A stretch of 64,000 nucleotides of DNA, taken from the NCBI GenBank assembly GCA_963786805.1, contig CAWBAK010000007.1:186001-250000 (forward strand). Direction: 5' to 3'. Shown here piece by piece: positions 1 through 8,805 of the stretch. The notes below the pieces were generated by a model. It saw only the letters and a program-made list of their open reading frames with translations, had not been told where the DNA came from and searched no databases. Source of the stretch: CALGFI01 sp963786805. Lineage in GTDB: Bacteria > Actinomycetota > UBA4738 > HRBIN12. The translations under genes were made by a program, and so were the position numbers. The first letter of the stretch is position 1. Every line of letters begins with the position of its first letter.

Positions 1-905
1 TACGTCATCAGGCGCGCAGCCCAGAGCTCGGTCGCCGAGTCGGCGAGCATGTGCTGGATCGCCTGGAACGCGATGATCGGCTCACCGAACTGCACGCGCT
101 CCTTGGCGAAGGCCGTCGCCTCCTCGATCAACCGCTCCGCAGCCCCGCAGCAACGGGCCGCGATCATCAGGCGTTCGTACCGGAACCACTCGTACGTGAA
201 GTCCAGGCCGTCGCCCTCGTCACCGATCCGGTTGGAGACCGGGACGCGAACGTCCTCGAACGCGACGATCGCGTGTGTGTCGGCGTACGTGTGCGAGTAC
301 GCCGGCTCACGTACGAGACGAACGGCGGGCGTGTCCTTGTCGACGAAGAACATCGCGTGGGCGCCGGCGTTCGGGCCGTCGGCGATCTTCGCCTGGAAGA
401 ACACGTAGTCGGCCGTGTTGAAGGAGGTCACGTGCCATTTCGTTCCGTTCAGGACGTACTCCTCGCCGTCGCGATGCGCGGTCGACTGGATCGCGTCGAC
501 GTCGGAGCCAGCGGTCTCCTCCGTGATCGCATAGCACTCGTGGCGCTCGCCGCGGATCGTCGGCACGATCCAGCGGGAGAGCTGGTCCCCCGAGACCGCC
601 TCGGGCGCCCAGGAGGCGGGCGTGTGCACGCACCAACCGAGCGCGTTGGTCACCCGGCCGAGCTGTTCGGAGACCAGGACCTGCTGGAACGTGGTCATGC
701 CCCCGCCGCCGAGGTCCTTCGGCATGTTCATCGCGTACAGGCCGAGCTCGAGCGCCAGGCGGTGGTGCTTCGCGCGGACGTCGTCGGGAAGGCGGCCGCC
801 GTTCATCTCGGCCTCGACCTCGTGCGGGATCAGCTCGTCGTCGACGAAGCGGCGCGCGCGCCCCTGGATCTCGCGGTCCTCGTCCGACATCGGGTACGTA
901 CTCAT
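1..905 (-). CDS. Acyl-CoA dehydrogenase family protein (partial, C-terminus off window)
   Basis: The first 301 codons of an acyl-CoA dehydrogenase; the C-terminal catalytic helical domain lies beyond base 1. The family oxidises acyl-CoA thioesters to enoyl-CoA with FAD and passes electrons to ETF. Seen here: the N-terminal helical domain, the substrate/FAD segment CYAITEETAGSDV, the beta domain stretch LNGTKWHVTSFNTADY, and the start of the C-terminal domain (YERLMIAARCCGAAERL). The start is the ATG at 905, two bases after the stop of the upstream cysteine-synthase-like gene, so the two are probably one transcript. The exact substrate cannot be told from this part. Confidence 0.9.
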   Translation of the reverse strand, partial: MSTYPMSDEDREIQGRARRFVDDELIPHEVEAEMNGGRLPDDVRAKHHRLALELGLYAMNMPKDLGGGGMTTFQQVLVSEQLGRVTNALGWCVHTPASWAPEAVSGDQLSRWIVPTIRGERHECYAITEETAGSDVDAIQSTAHRDGEEYVLNGTKWHVTSFNTADYVFFQAKIADGPNAGAHAMFFVDKDTPAVRLVREPAYSHTYADTHAIVAFEDVRVPVSNRIGDEGDGLDFTYEWFRYERLMIAARCCGAAERLIEEATAFAKERVQFGEPIIAFQAIQHMLADSATELWAARLMT

Positions 906-907
906 GG

Positions 908-1948
908 TTAGGAGATGAACTCGAGGCGATCCCGGTTCGCCTCGATGCGCGCGATCGACGCGGGGTCGATCGGATGATCGCGCTTGGGGCTCTCGACGTC
1001 GGGTCCCTCGCCGACCAACTCTCCGGAGAGGTAGCGCTGTCCGGTGTCGGGTATCACCGTGACGATGCGTCGGAGCTCGGGGTGCGCCGCCGCCACCTTG
1101 ATCGACGCGGCGACGTTCATCCCCGAGGAGGGACCGCAGAGCATCCCTTCCTCGCGCGCCATGCGCCGAGCCATCTCGAGCGACTCGTCGGTCGAGACCG
1201 TCACGATGCCGTCCATGCACGACAGATCCAGGTTCCGAGGCACGATGCCGTCCCCGATGCCCGGGACGCCGTGCTCGCCCCACCGTTGCTCCGAGATCAG
1301 CGGGCACTCGCTCGGCTCGACCGCGTAGGCCTTCACGCCGGCGTTCCGTTCCTTCAGCGCCCGCGCGACGCCGGTGATCCAACCCCCGGTCCCCTGCGAC
1401 GCGACGACCGCGTCGACGCGGCCCTCGAGCTGGTCCCAGATCTCGACGCCGGAGGTCTCCTGCGCGGCGGGATTGTCCGGGTTGTCGAACTCGCCGGGGA
1501 AGAAGAAGCGCCCGGGCTCGGCCGCGACCATCTCCCGCATCTTCGCGAGCGACAGGTCGATGTCGGTCCCGCCGCCCGGGGTCAGGACCAGCTCGGCCCC
1601 GTAGGCCTGGATCATCTGCTTGCGCTCTTCGCTCATGCCCTCGGGCATCACGATGACGCACGGGAACCCGATGATGGCGGCCGCGGCCGAGACGGCGATG
1701 CCGGCGTTTCCCGTCGTGCACTCGATGATCGTCATCCCGGGCTTCAGGTCGCCGCGTTCCTTCGCGCGGCCGAGCATCTCCCGGTAGATCCGGTCCTTCA
1801 CCGAACCGGTCGGGCCGTACCACTCGACCTTGACGTAGAGCTCGAGCCCATCGGGGACGACGCGGTTCACCCGGACGATCGGGGTCCGCCCGACGGCATC
1901 GAGCAGCGACGCGGCCGGACGCCGGACGGCGTCCCACGGGATCGACAT
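908..1948 (-). CDS. PLP-dependent cysteine synthase family protein
   Basis: A 346-residue fold-type II PLP enzyme of the cysteine synthase/cystathionine beta-synthase group. The PLP lysine sits in GPTGSVKDR, followed by the substrate loop ECTTGNAGI and the phosphate-binding glycines in SQGTGGWITG. The C-terminal tail is longer than in typical CysK. The ATG at 1948 is chosen because GGGAGGAA precedes it by about nine bases; a GTG at 1969 would add seven residues. It is followed almost immediately by the acyl-CoA dehydrogenase and is divergent from the sarcosine oxidase operon. Cysteine synthesis is the likeliest role, but the partner gene suggests a specialised lyase or synthase is possible. 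Confidence 0.85.
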   Translation of the reverse strand: MSIPWDAVRRPAASLLDAVGRTPIVRVNRVVPDGLELYVKVEWYGPTGSVKDRIYREMLGRAKERGDLKPGMTIIECTTGNAGIAVSAAAAIIGFPCVIVMPEGMSEERKQMIQAYGAELVLTPGGGTDIDLSLAKMREMVAAEPGRFFFPGEFDNPDNPAAQETSGVEIWDQLEGRVDAVVASQGTGGWITGVARALKERNAGVKAYAVEPSECPLISEQRWGEHGVPGIGDGIVPRNLDLSCMDGIVTVSTDESLEMARRMAREEGMLCGPSSGMNVAASIKVAAAHPELRRIVTVIPDTGQRYLSGELVGEGPDVESPKRDHPIDPASIARIEANRDRLEFIS

Positions 1949-2124
1949 CTCTTCGGCTTCCTCCCACACGCGTGGCCGAACGCGCGGGAGCCCACGGTAA
2001 CTGAACGGGAGTTCAAGAGCGAGGCCGTCCCCGGCCGGCTCGATGACCCGGTACGCTCGCGCGTCGATGGCGGAAGCAAGGCGACCGGTACTGGCGTTCG
2101 GCCGAGCCGAAACCGGCGTACGAC

Positions 2125-3276
2125 GTGGTGATCGTGGGCGGCGGCGGCCACGGCCTCGCCACCGCGTACTACCTGGCGAAGCTCCATGGCATGACCGACG
2201 TCGCCGTCGTCGAGAAGGGATGGCTGGGCGGCGGCAACATGGCCCGTAACACGACCATCATCCGGTCGAACTACCTGTGGGACGAGTCGGCCGCGATCTA
2301 CGAGCATTCGCTGAAGCTCTGGGAAGGGCTCGAGGACGACCTCGGCTTCGACGTCCAGTTCAGCCAGCGGGGCGTGGTGAACCTCGCCCACGACCTCGGC
2401 GACATGCGCTCCTCGATGCGGCGCGTGAACGCGAACCGCCTGAACGGGGTCGACGCCGAGTGGCTGACACCCGAAGACGTGAAGGCCCTCTGCCCGATCG
2501 TGAACGTGTCACCCGACGTGCGGTATCCGGTGCTCGGCGCGACGCTGCAACGTCGCGGCGGCGTGGCGCGGCACGACCGCGTGGCCTGGGGGTACGCGAC
2601 GCGCGCGAGCGAACTCGGCGTGGACATCGTGGAGCACGCCGAGGTGACCGGGTTCCTCCGCGGCGACGGCGGCCGTGTCGAGGGCGTCGAGACGACACGC
2701 GGAACGATCCGCGCCCGGAAGGTCGCCCTCGCCGCGGCTGGCCACACGAGCGTCCTCGCCTCGATGCTCGATCTCCGGCTCCCGCTCCAGTCCCATCCGT
2801 TGCAGGCCCTCGTCTCGGTCCTGCTCGAGCCGATCCTGGACTGCGTGGTCATGTCGAACGCCGTCCACGTCTACGTCAGCCAGGCGGACAAGGGCGAGCT
2901 GGTGATGGGAGCCGGGATCGACGCGTACAACGGCTACGCGCAGCGGGGCTCGTTCCACGTGATCGAGCACCAACTGGCCGCCGCGGTCGAGCTCTTCCCG
3001 ATCTTCGCCCATGCGAAGCTCCTGCGGACGTGGGCGGGCATCGTCGACGTCTGTCCGGATGCCTCGCCGATCCTCGGGCTCACGCCGGTCGAGGGCCTCT
3101 ACCTCAACTGCGGCTGGGGTACCGGCGGGTTCAAGGCGACGCCGGCATCGGGATGGGTCTACGCGGACACGATCGCGAACGGACGACCGCACCCACTCGC
3201 GGAGCCGTTCGCGCTCGGGCGGTTCACGACCGGAGCGCTGATCGACGAGCACGGCGCAGCGGCGGTCGCGCACTGA
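2125..3276 (+). CDS. soxB: Sarcosine oxidase beta subunit (5' end frameshifted)
   Basis: FAD-binding beta subunit of heterotetrameric sarcosine oxidase, which oxidises sarcosine to glycine and passes the methyl carbon to tetrahydrofolate. The Rossmann motif VVIVGGGGHGLATAYYLAK opens the frame, and the family blocks GGGNMARNTTIIRSNY and LQRRGGVARHD follow. Coding similarity continues upstream of this GTG (residues DRYWRSAEPKPAYD), but no start codon exists in that frame after the stop at 2044-2046. A plausible true start is the ATG at 2043, which reads MTRYARASMAEAR in another frame; one indel near 2077-2083 would join the two. The remaining 383 codons are intact. It is the first gene of the sox operon. 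Confidence 0.88.
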   Translation: MVIVGGGGHGLATAYYLAKLHGMTDVAVVEKGWLGGGNMARNTTIIRSNYLWDESAAIYEHSLKLWEGLEDDLGFDVQFSQRGVVNLAHDLGDMRSSMRRVNANRLNGVDAEWLTPEDVKALCPIVNVSPDVRYPVLGATLQRRGGVARHDRVAWGYATRASELGVDIVEHAEVTGFLRGDGGRVEGVETTRGTIRARKVALAAAGHTSVLASMLDLRLPLQSHPLQALVSVLLEPILDCVVMSNAVHVYVSQADKGELVMGAGIDAYNGYAQRGSFHVIEHQLAAAVELFPIFAHAKLLRTWAGIVDVCPDASPILGLTPVEGLYLNCGWGTGGFKATPASGWVYADTIANGRPHPLAEPFALGRFTTGALIDEHGAAAVAH

Positions 3277-3301
3277 TGCGTTCGAACTCGAGGTCCGGCT
3301 G

Positions 3302-3643
3302 ATGCAGGCGAGGACCGTGCGCAAGCTCGCGCTCGAGTTGCCCGAGTCCGAGGAGCGCGAGACCTGGGGGACGGCGACCTTCCGCGTGCGGAACAAGATC
3401 TTCGTCATGTTCGGCGAGGGCGGGAAGGAGGCGTGGATCAAGTCGACCCACGACGAGCAGCGGGCACTCGTCGCGATGGACCCGAAGACGTTCTTCGTGC
3501 CCCCGTACGTGGGGCCGAGTGGTTGGATCGGCGTGCACTACCGCAGCGTCGATGCCGCCGAGATGCGCGAGCTGGTCGTCGAGGCGTGGCGTCTGACCGC
3601 GCCGAAGCGCCTCGTGGCGACCTTCGACGAGGGATCCGCCTGA
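3302..3643 (+). CDS. MmcQ/YjbR family protein
   Basis: A 113-residue protein of the MmcQ/YjbR fold, a small double-winged domain often annotated as DNA-binding but without a settled function. Family features are the opening LALELPESEERETWGTATFR, the central KIFVMF strand and the VPPYVGPSGWIGVH segment. It begins 26 bases after soxB and its TGA shares one base with the soxD ATG (TGATG), so it belongs to the sox transcript. Unlike soxA and soxG it is undamaged. Its link to sarcosine oxidation is only positional. Confidence 0.8.
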   Translation: MQARTVRKLALELPESEERETWGTATFRVRNKIFVMFGEGGKEAWIKSTHDEQRALVAMDPKTFFVPPYVGPSGWIGVHYRSVDAAEMRELVVEAWRLTAPKRLVATFDEGSA

Positions 3644-4317
3644 TGCTGCTCGTCCCCTGCCCCTGGTGCGGACTCCGCGACGAGGTCGAGTTCCGCTACG
3701 GCGGCCAGGCGCACGTGAACTACCCGGCCGATCCCGACGCGCTGAGCGACGAGGAGTGGGCGGATTTCCTGTTCATGCGCGACAACCCTCGCGGCGAGTT
3801 CCGCGAGCGCTGGTTCCACGCGGCCGGCTGTCGCCGGTGGTTCAACGCGATCCGGAACACGGCGACGTACGAGTTCCGCGCCGTCTATCGCGTTGGAGAG
3901 GAGCCGCCGGCGTCCGAGGATCGACGACGTCGGGGCCGGCGGGGACTTGGTCGATCGTTCGAAACCGTTGCGGTTCACGTTCGACGGCGCCGAGTACGAG
4001 GGGTTCGAGGGCGACACGCTGGCGAGCGCGCTCCTCGCCAACGACATCGTGGACGGCTTCCGGAGCCCGATCCTCGGCCGGCCGCGCGGCGTCATGACGG
4101 ACGGGACCGACGAGCCGAACGCGTTCGTCGCGGTGCTCGGGCCCTGGGTGGACCTCATCGCGCCCGCCACGACCGTCCCCCTCGTCGAGGGTCTCGTGGC
4201 GCAGGCGCGGGCGGGGGTCGCCGAGCTCGCCGATGCGGAGCCATCCACCGAGCGCGTCCGGCATGCGCACCGGCATGTCGAGACCCTCGTCGTCGGCGGC
4301 GGCGACGCCGGGCGTGA
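3643..4317 (+). CDS. soxD: Sarcosine oxidase delta subunit; frame runs on into soxA
   Basis: The first 90 or so codons encode SoxD, the small zinc-binding subunit of heterotetrameric sarcosine oxidase: CPWCG near the N-terminus, EFRYGGQAH, LSDEEWADFLFMRDNPRG and HAAGCRRWFNAIRNT. The family normally ends about ten residues after YRVGEEPPA. Here the frame has no stop until 4317 and passes out of frame through the first 420 bases of soxA, giving an Arg-rich tail that is not conserved sequence. None of the three forward frames has a stop between about 3900 and 4090, so the natural soxD end seems lost together with the clean start of soxA. Confidence 0.75.
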   Translation: MLLVPCPWCGLRDEVEFRYGGQAHVNYPADPDALSDEEWADFLFMRDNPRGEFRERWFHAAGCRRWFNAIRNTATYEFRAVYRVGEEPPASEDRRRRGRRGLGRSFETVAVHVRRRRVRGVRGRHAGERAPRQRHRGRLPEPDPRPAARRHDGRDRRAERVRRGARALGGPHRARHDRPPRRGSRGAGAGGGRRARRCGAIHRARPACAPACRDPRRRRRRRRA

Positions 4318-6568
4318 GGCCGCGCGGAAGGCTGCCCGACGAGGGGACCGCGTGATGATCGTGGAGCGAGCGCCCTCGAGCGATCGGCCGACGCACCGGG
4401 CGGGGACGACATCACAGTGCTCACCGACGCGACCGCGCTCGGCGTCTACGACGACGGGTATGTCGTCGTCCACGACCGGGTACGCGCCGCCGCCGGGATG
4501 TGGCGCGTCGCCGTCAACGACGGAAGCGAACCCGTCGAGCACGCCATCTCTCTCCCGCACGCGACGGAGTGCATCTGGCACATCCGCGCCGGCCGCGTCG
4601 TCCTGGCGACCGGCGCCTTCGAGCGGCCACTGGCGTTCGTCGGCAACGACCGTCCCGGCGTGATGCTCGCCTCGTCGGCGATGCGGTACGTCGAACGCTT
4701 CGGGGTGCTTCCGGGCGAACGCGCCGTCGCGTTCGTCACGAACGACTGGGGCAAGGAGGCGGCCGAACGCGTCGCGAAGGCCGGCGTGGAGCTGGCCGAG
4801 GTGGTGGACGTCCGGACGGCCGTGCCGTCGTTCGCGCGGATGGTGACCTTCGTGTCGAGTCCGTGACGATCCGCGAGCCGGACGGCGATCCGAGACGGCG
4901 CTCGAGGCCGACCTCCTGCTCGTGTCCGGCGGCTGGAACCCGAACCTCGGGCTCTGGCGCGCGATCGGCGGCGGGCTCACGTACGACGGGGCGCGCGGCC
5001 ACGCTTCGTCCCGGACGGGGCTGGATGGCCAGTCCTGGTTAGCCGTGGCGGGCACGGCGTCGGGAGCGCTCCCGGAAAGCGCGCAGGTCTGGTTCGTGGA
5101 GCACGGCGAAGACGCGCAGAAGTACGTCGACCTGCAGCGCGACCAGACCGTCGCCGACGTCTTCGCTGCCGTCGAGGGCGGCCTTCGCTCGGTCGAACAC
5201 GTGAAGCGCGCGACCTACATCGGCACCGCCGTCGACCAGGGCCGCACGAGCGGAGTCCTCGCCGCCGAGATCGTCAACGCTCGCGCTCGGCTGGAATCGC
5301 GGGCGCGCAGGGACCGTCGAACGCCCGGCCCCCGTACACGCCGGTGTCCTACGGCGCGCTCGCCGGTCCGTACCGGGGAGACCTGCTGGACCCGATCCGT
5401 CTCACTCCGATCCACGCGTCGCACGTCGAGCGCGGCGCCGTGTTCGAGAACGTCGGGCAGTGGAAGCGGCCCTGGTATTTCCCTCGCGGCGGCGAGTCGA
5501 TCGACGAAACCGTCGCGCGCGAGTGCCTCGCCGTTCGCAACGCGGTCGGGGCGATGGACGCCTCGACGCTCGGCAAGATCGAGGTGGTCGGACCCGATGC
5601 GCCTGCGTTCCTCGACCGGATGTACACGAACCGGATGTCGAACCTGAAGGTCGGCTCGATCCGGTACGGACTGATGTGTGCGCTCGACGGCATGGTGTTC
5701 GACGACGGCGTGGCGATGCGACTGGCGGAGGACCGGTACCTCGTCACGACGACAACCGGCGGAGCGGCACGCGTGCTCGACCACTTCGAGGAGTGGCTCC
5801 AGACGGAATGGACCGACCTCCGCGTGTTCTGCACGAGCGTCACCGAGCAGTGGGCGGTCGTCGCGCTGAACGGTCCTCGTGCACGCGACGTCCTGGCCGC
5901 TGCGGGAACCGACGTCGACCTCTCAAAGGAGACGTTCCCGCACATGACGTTCCGCGACGGAACGGTCGCAGGGAGTCCCGGCCCGGCTTGCGCGCGTGAG
6001 CTTCTCCGGCGAGCTGGCCTTCGAGATCCACGTCGCGGGATGGGACGGCCCGCACGTTTGGCAGGCCGTGATGGCGGCGGGCGAGCCGTTCGGGATCGCT
6101 CCGTACGGGACCGAGGCGATGCACGTCCTTCGCGCGGAGAAGGGCTACGTGATCGTCGGGCAGGACACCGACGGCACGGTGACGCCGTTCGACCTCGGGA
6201 TGGACTGGATCGTGAACCCCTCGAAGGGCGACTTCATCGGGCGGCGTTCGTTCTCGCGCCCCGATACCGCTCGACCCGACCGCAAGCAGCTCGTCGGCCT
6301 GCTCCCCGAGGACCCCGAAGCCCTGCTGCCCGAGGGAGTGCAGATCGTCCTGGAGGACACCGGCTCGATCCCGATGCCCATGGCCGGACACGTCACCTCG
6401 AGCTATCGGAGCCCCGCGCTCGGCCGCACGTTCGCGCTCGCGATGGTGAAGGGCGGCCACGCGATGCACGGCCGGACGGTATTCGCGCCGCTTCCCGAGA
6501 GGACGGTGGCCGCCACGGTCACGCCTCCCCTGTTCTACGACCCGGAGGGAACCCGCCGTGACGGTTGA
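3893..6568 (+). pseudogene. soxA: Sarcosine oxidase alpha subunit, multiply frameshifted
   Basis: SoxA binds NAD and tetrahydrofolate and carries a C-terminal aminomethyltransferase domain. All expected blocks are present in order but in different frames: RSKPLRFTFDGAEYEGFEG (about 3950-4010), ETLVVGGGDAGREAA (4285), ITVLTDATALGVYDDG (4410), LLLVSGGWNPNLGLW (4915), VDLQRDQTVADVF (5125), RPPYTPVSYGALAG (5330) and SFSGELAFEIHV (6000). Frame changes fall near 4365, 4855, 4890, 5005-5035, 5270-5310 and 5975. About 30-40 residues that usually follow the dinucleotide fold are missing near 4365, which a single-base read error cannot explain. The TTG at 3893 is a guess at the start. Decay, or a local assembly fault, are the two explanations. 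Confidence 0.8.
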
Positions 6569-7104
6569 CCGTTCGGGGGCGCCGCTCGACGCGCGATCGG
6601 GCGATCTCGGGCGCCTCGGGGCGCGCGAGCTCCCGTCCCTCGCGCAGATCGACCTCCGCATCGCGCGATCCGACGTGGATCCGCTCCCGCCGTTCCTCCC
6701 GCTCGAGCCCAACACATGGGTGGGATGGATCGGCCGAGACGTGTTGTGGCTCGGCCTCGACGAGTGGCTCCTGCTCGACGGGACGGAGGTGACGGAGTCG
6801 GGAGGGCTCGCCGCCGAGCTCACGACGCTGCTGTCCGGGACGCACCACTCCGTGGTGGACGTCTCGGCGAACCGAACGGTCCTCGAGCTCATGGGCGACG
6901 GACCGGCACGAACTGCTCTCGACGGGCTGCGGGCTCGACCTGCATCCGCGGTCCTGGCGCGACGGGATGTGCGCGCAGACGCTCCTCGCGCGCGTCCCGG
7001 TCCTCTTGCAGGAACGTTCGAGCGCGACCAGGGTCTTCGTCCGCCCGTCGTACCGGGAGTGGCTGCTCGCCTGGCTGCTCGATGCCGCTGGGATGCCTGC
7101 GTGA
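6558..7104 (+). pseudogene. soxG: Sarcosine oxidase gamma subunit, one frameshift
   Basis: SoxG is the smallest folate-domain-like subunit of heterotetrameric sarcosine oxidase. The GTG at 6558 overlaps the end of soxA by 11 bases. The first part reads in one frame (NTWVGWIGRDVLWLGLDEWL, then HHSVVDVSANRTVLELMGDG). The expected continuation, HELLSTGCGLDLHPRSWRDG to REWLLAWLLDAAGMPA, is found in another frame and ends at TGA 7102-7104. The shift lies near 6904-6907 and is explained by one extra or two missing bases. Its stop overlaps the GTG of the next gene. Confidence 0.8.
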
Positions 7105-7580
7105 GCGAGCCGGACACGCCAGCGCTGCGCGCCCTCGCCGGGTCGGACCTCGACTTCGATGTCGTTCGAACGGAGCGCGCGCGCAGCGCCGAGGAGAGCG
7201 CCGCGTTCCAGGGGATCGAGCTCGGGCAGCTGCTCCGGACGATCGTGATCCGCCGAGCCGAGGACGACTACGCGTTCGTCCTCGTTCCCGGCGGCCGGCA
7301 GATCGACTGGCCCAAGCTCCGCGCGCATCTCGGCGTGAGCCGGCTCTCGCTCCCGGACGCCGACGAGGCGAAGGCGGCGACCGGGTACGAGCGCGGCGCC
7401 ATCACGCCGTTCGGCTCGGCGACGGCCTGGCCCGTGATCGCCGATGCGACGATCCCGGGCCTCGGCACCGTCGCGATCGGCGGCGGCGGCCACGGCATCA
7501 ACCTGCACGTCGCGGCGACCGCGCTCGTCGAGTTCCTCCACGCCGAGGTCGCCGACGTGACCAAGCCCGACGACCGATAG
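7101..7580 (+). CDS. YbaK/EbsC-type aminoacyl-tRNA deacylase
   Basis: A 159-residue YbaK/ProX-type editing domain, which hydrolyses mischarged aminoacyl-tRNAs such as Cys- or Ala-tRNA(Pro). Seen here: the family core LGQLLRTIVIRRAEDDYAFVL, a lysine in DWPKLRAHLG at the conserved catalytic position, and the C-terminal GINLHVAATALVEFL. The GTG at 7101 overlaps the soxG stop by four bases. Because of the soxG frameshift, the uninterrupted frame runs from 6558 to 7580 and could be misread as a fusion protein. The gene is last in the sox operon and undamaged. Confidence 0.82.
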   Translation: MSEPDTPALRALAGSDLDFDVVRTERARSAEESAAFQGIELGQLLRTIVIRRAEDDYAFVLVPGGRQIDWPKLRAHLGVSRLSLPDADEAKAATGYERGAITPFGSATAWPVIADATIPGLGTVAIGGGGHGINLHVAATALVEFLHAEVADVTKPDDR

Positions 7581-7591
7581 CTCTTCCCGGG

Positions 7592-8764
7592 CTACCCCTT
7601 CGGGATGTCCTTCTGCGGGTCCCAGTGCGGCATCGGCACGACGGTGGCCTTCACGCGCCCCGACTTCGGCGTCTCGACCTGCAGCTCCGTCCCCTGTTCG
7701 GTGTGCTCGATCGGCATCATCGCGAGCCCGATGTTCTTCTCGAGCCGCGGCGAGTGGCACGCCGAGGTCACGCGACCAACCGTGCGCCCGTCGACGGATA
7801 CCGGGAAGAAGTCGAGCATCTCGTTGTCGATGTACGAGCCGAGGGGCTCGCCCTCGATGTCCACGCCGACGAGCTTCTGCTTGACGCCCTCCTCCTTGAT
7901 GCGACGGAGCGCGTCCTTGCCCATGAAGTCGGCCTCCTGGTCCAGGTCCACCATCCACGCGTAGTGGTACCCGACCTCGAAGGGGTTGTTCTCGTACCAC
8001 ATGTCCGCGCCGAAGGCGAGGATGCCTCCCTCGATCCGGCGGATGTGACACGGCCCGATGACCTCGAGCCCGTGTGGCTTCCCGGCCTCGAGCACCTTGT
8101 CCCAGAGCTCGACGCCGTGCTGCGACGCGTCGTGCAGGTAGATCTCGTATCCGACCTCACCCGTGTAGCCGGTCCGCGAGATCACGACGCGCCGCCCGTC
8201 GAGCTCGGTCTGCATCAAGCCGTAGTACGGGATCTCCAGGATCTTCTCGCCGAACAGCTCGACGAGAACCTTCTTCGCGTTCGGGCCCTGGATCTGGACG
8301 GGCGCGACGTCGATCTCCTGCACGGTCGCGTTCATCCCCTTGGCCGCCGCGATGCCGAGCGCGTACAGGTTCACGTCGCTGTCGGCGAGCGAGAGCCAGA
8401 ACTCGTCCTCGGCGACCCGGAGCAGGACGGGGTCGTTCAGGATCCCGCCGTCGGGCGCCGTGATGAAGACGTACTTCGCCTGGTCGACGGCGCACTTGTG
8501 CAGATCGCGCGGGACGATCATGTTCGTGAGGTCGAAGGCGTCGGGGCCTTTGATCTGGATCTGCTTCTCGACGCCGACATCCCAGAGCGTCACGCCGTTG
8601 ACGAGGTGCCAGTACTCCTTCACCGGGTCGCCGTAGTGGCGCGGGTGGTACGTGTGGTTGTAGACGCTGTACCGCTGCACCCCGTGCTTGCGCGACGCGT
8701 AGAAGTACGGCGACTTGCGGATCCTCGTGTACAGCAGGATCCCCGGGTTGTCGACGATCGCCAT
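7592..8764 (-). CDS. DmdA/GcvT-family tetrahydrofolate-dependent methyltransferase
   Basis: A 390-residue aminomethyltransferase-fold protein closest in pattern to dimethylsulfoniopropionate demethylase DmdA: YSVYNHTYHPRHYGDPVKEY, WDVGVEKQIQIKGPDAF, GGILNDPVLLRVAEDEFWLS, LADSDVNLYALGIA and RIEGGILAFGADM. Members move a methyl or methylene group from a sulfonium or amine onto tetrahydrofolate. The ATG at 8764 is preceded by GGGAGGGGAA; an ATG at 8809 would overlap the stop of the upstream dehydrogenase (ATGA) and add 15 residues. It follows dimethylglycine dehydrogenase directly. In this setting a role on glycine betaine or dimethylglycine is more likely than on DMSP, but this is inference. 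Confidence 0.82.
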   Translation of the reverse strand: MAIVDNPGILLYTRIRKSPYFYASRKHGVQRYSVYNHTYHPRHYGDPVKEYWHLVNGVTLWDVGVEKQIQIKGPDAFDLTNMIVPRDLHKCAVDQAKYVFITAPDGGILNDPVLLRVAEDEFWLSLADSDVNLYALGIAAAKGMNATVQEIDVAPVQIQGPNAKKVLVELFGEKILEIPYYGLMQTELDGRRVVISRTGYTGEVGYEIYLHDASQHGVELWDKVLEAGKPHGLEVIGPCHIRRIEGGILAFGADMWYENNPFEVGYHYAWMVDLDQEADFMGKDALRRIKEEGVKQKLVGVDIEGEPLGSYIDNEMLDFFPVSVDGRTVGRVTSACHSPRLEKNIGLAMMPIEHTEQGTELQVETPKSGRVKATVVPMPHWDPQKDIPKG

Positions 8765-8805
8765 CCGCTGTTCCCCTCCCATCGAACCGGGCGGTCGCCC
8801 GGCGC

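Noticed and set aside
6558..7580. A true SoxG-YbaK fusion protein
   Set aside because: The missing SoxG C-terminus is present in another frame with its own stop, so the fusion frame comes from an indel.
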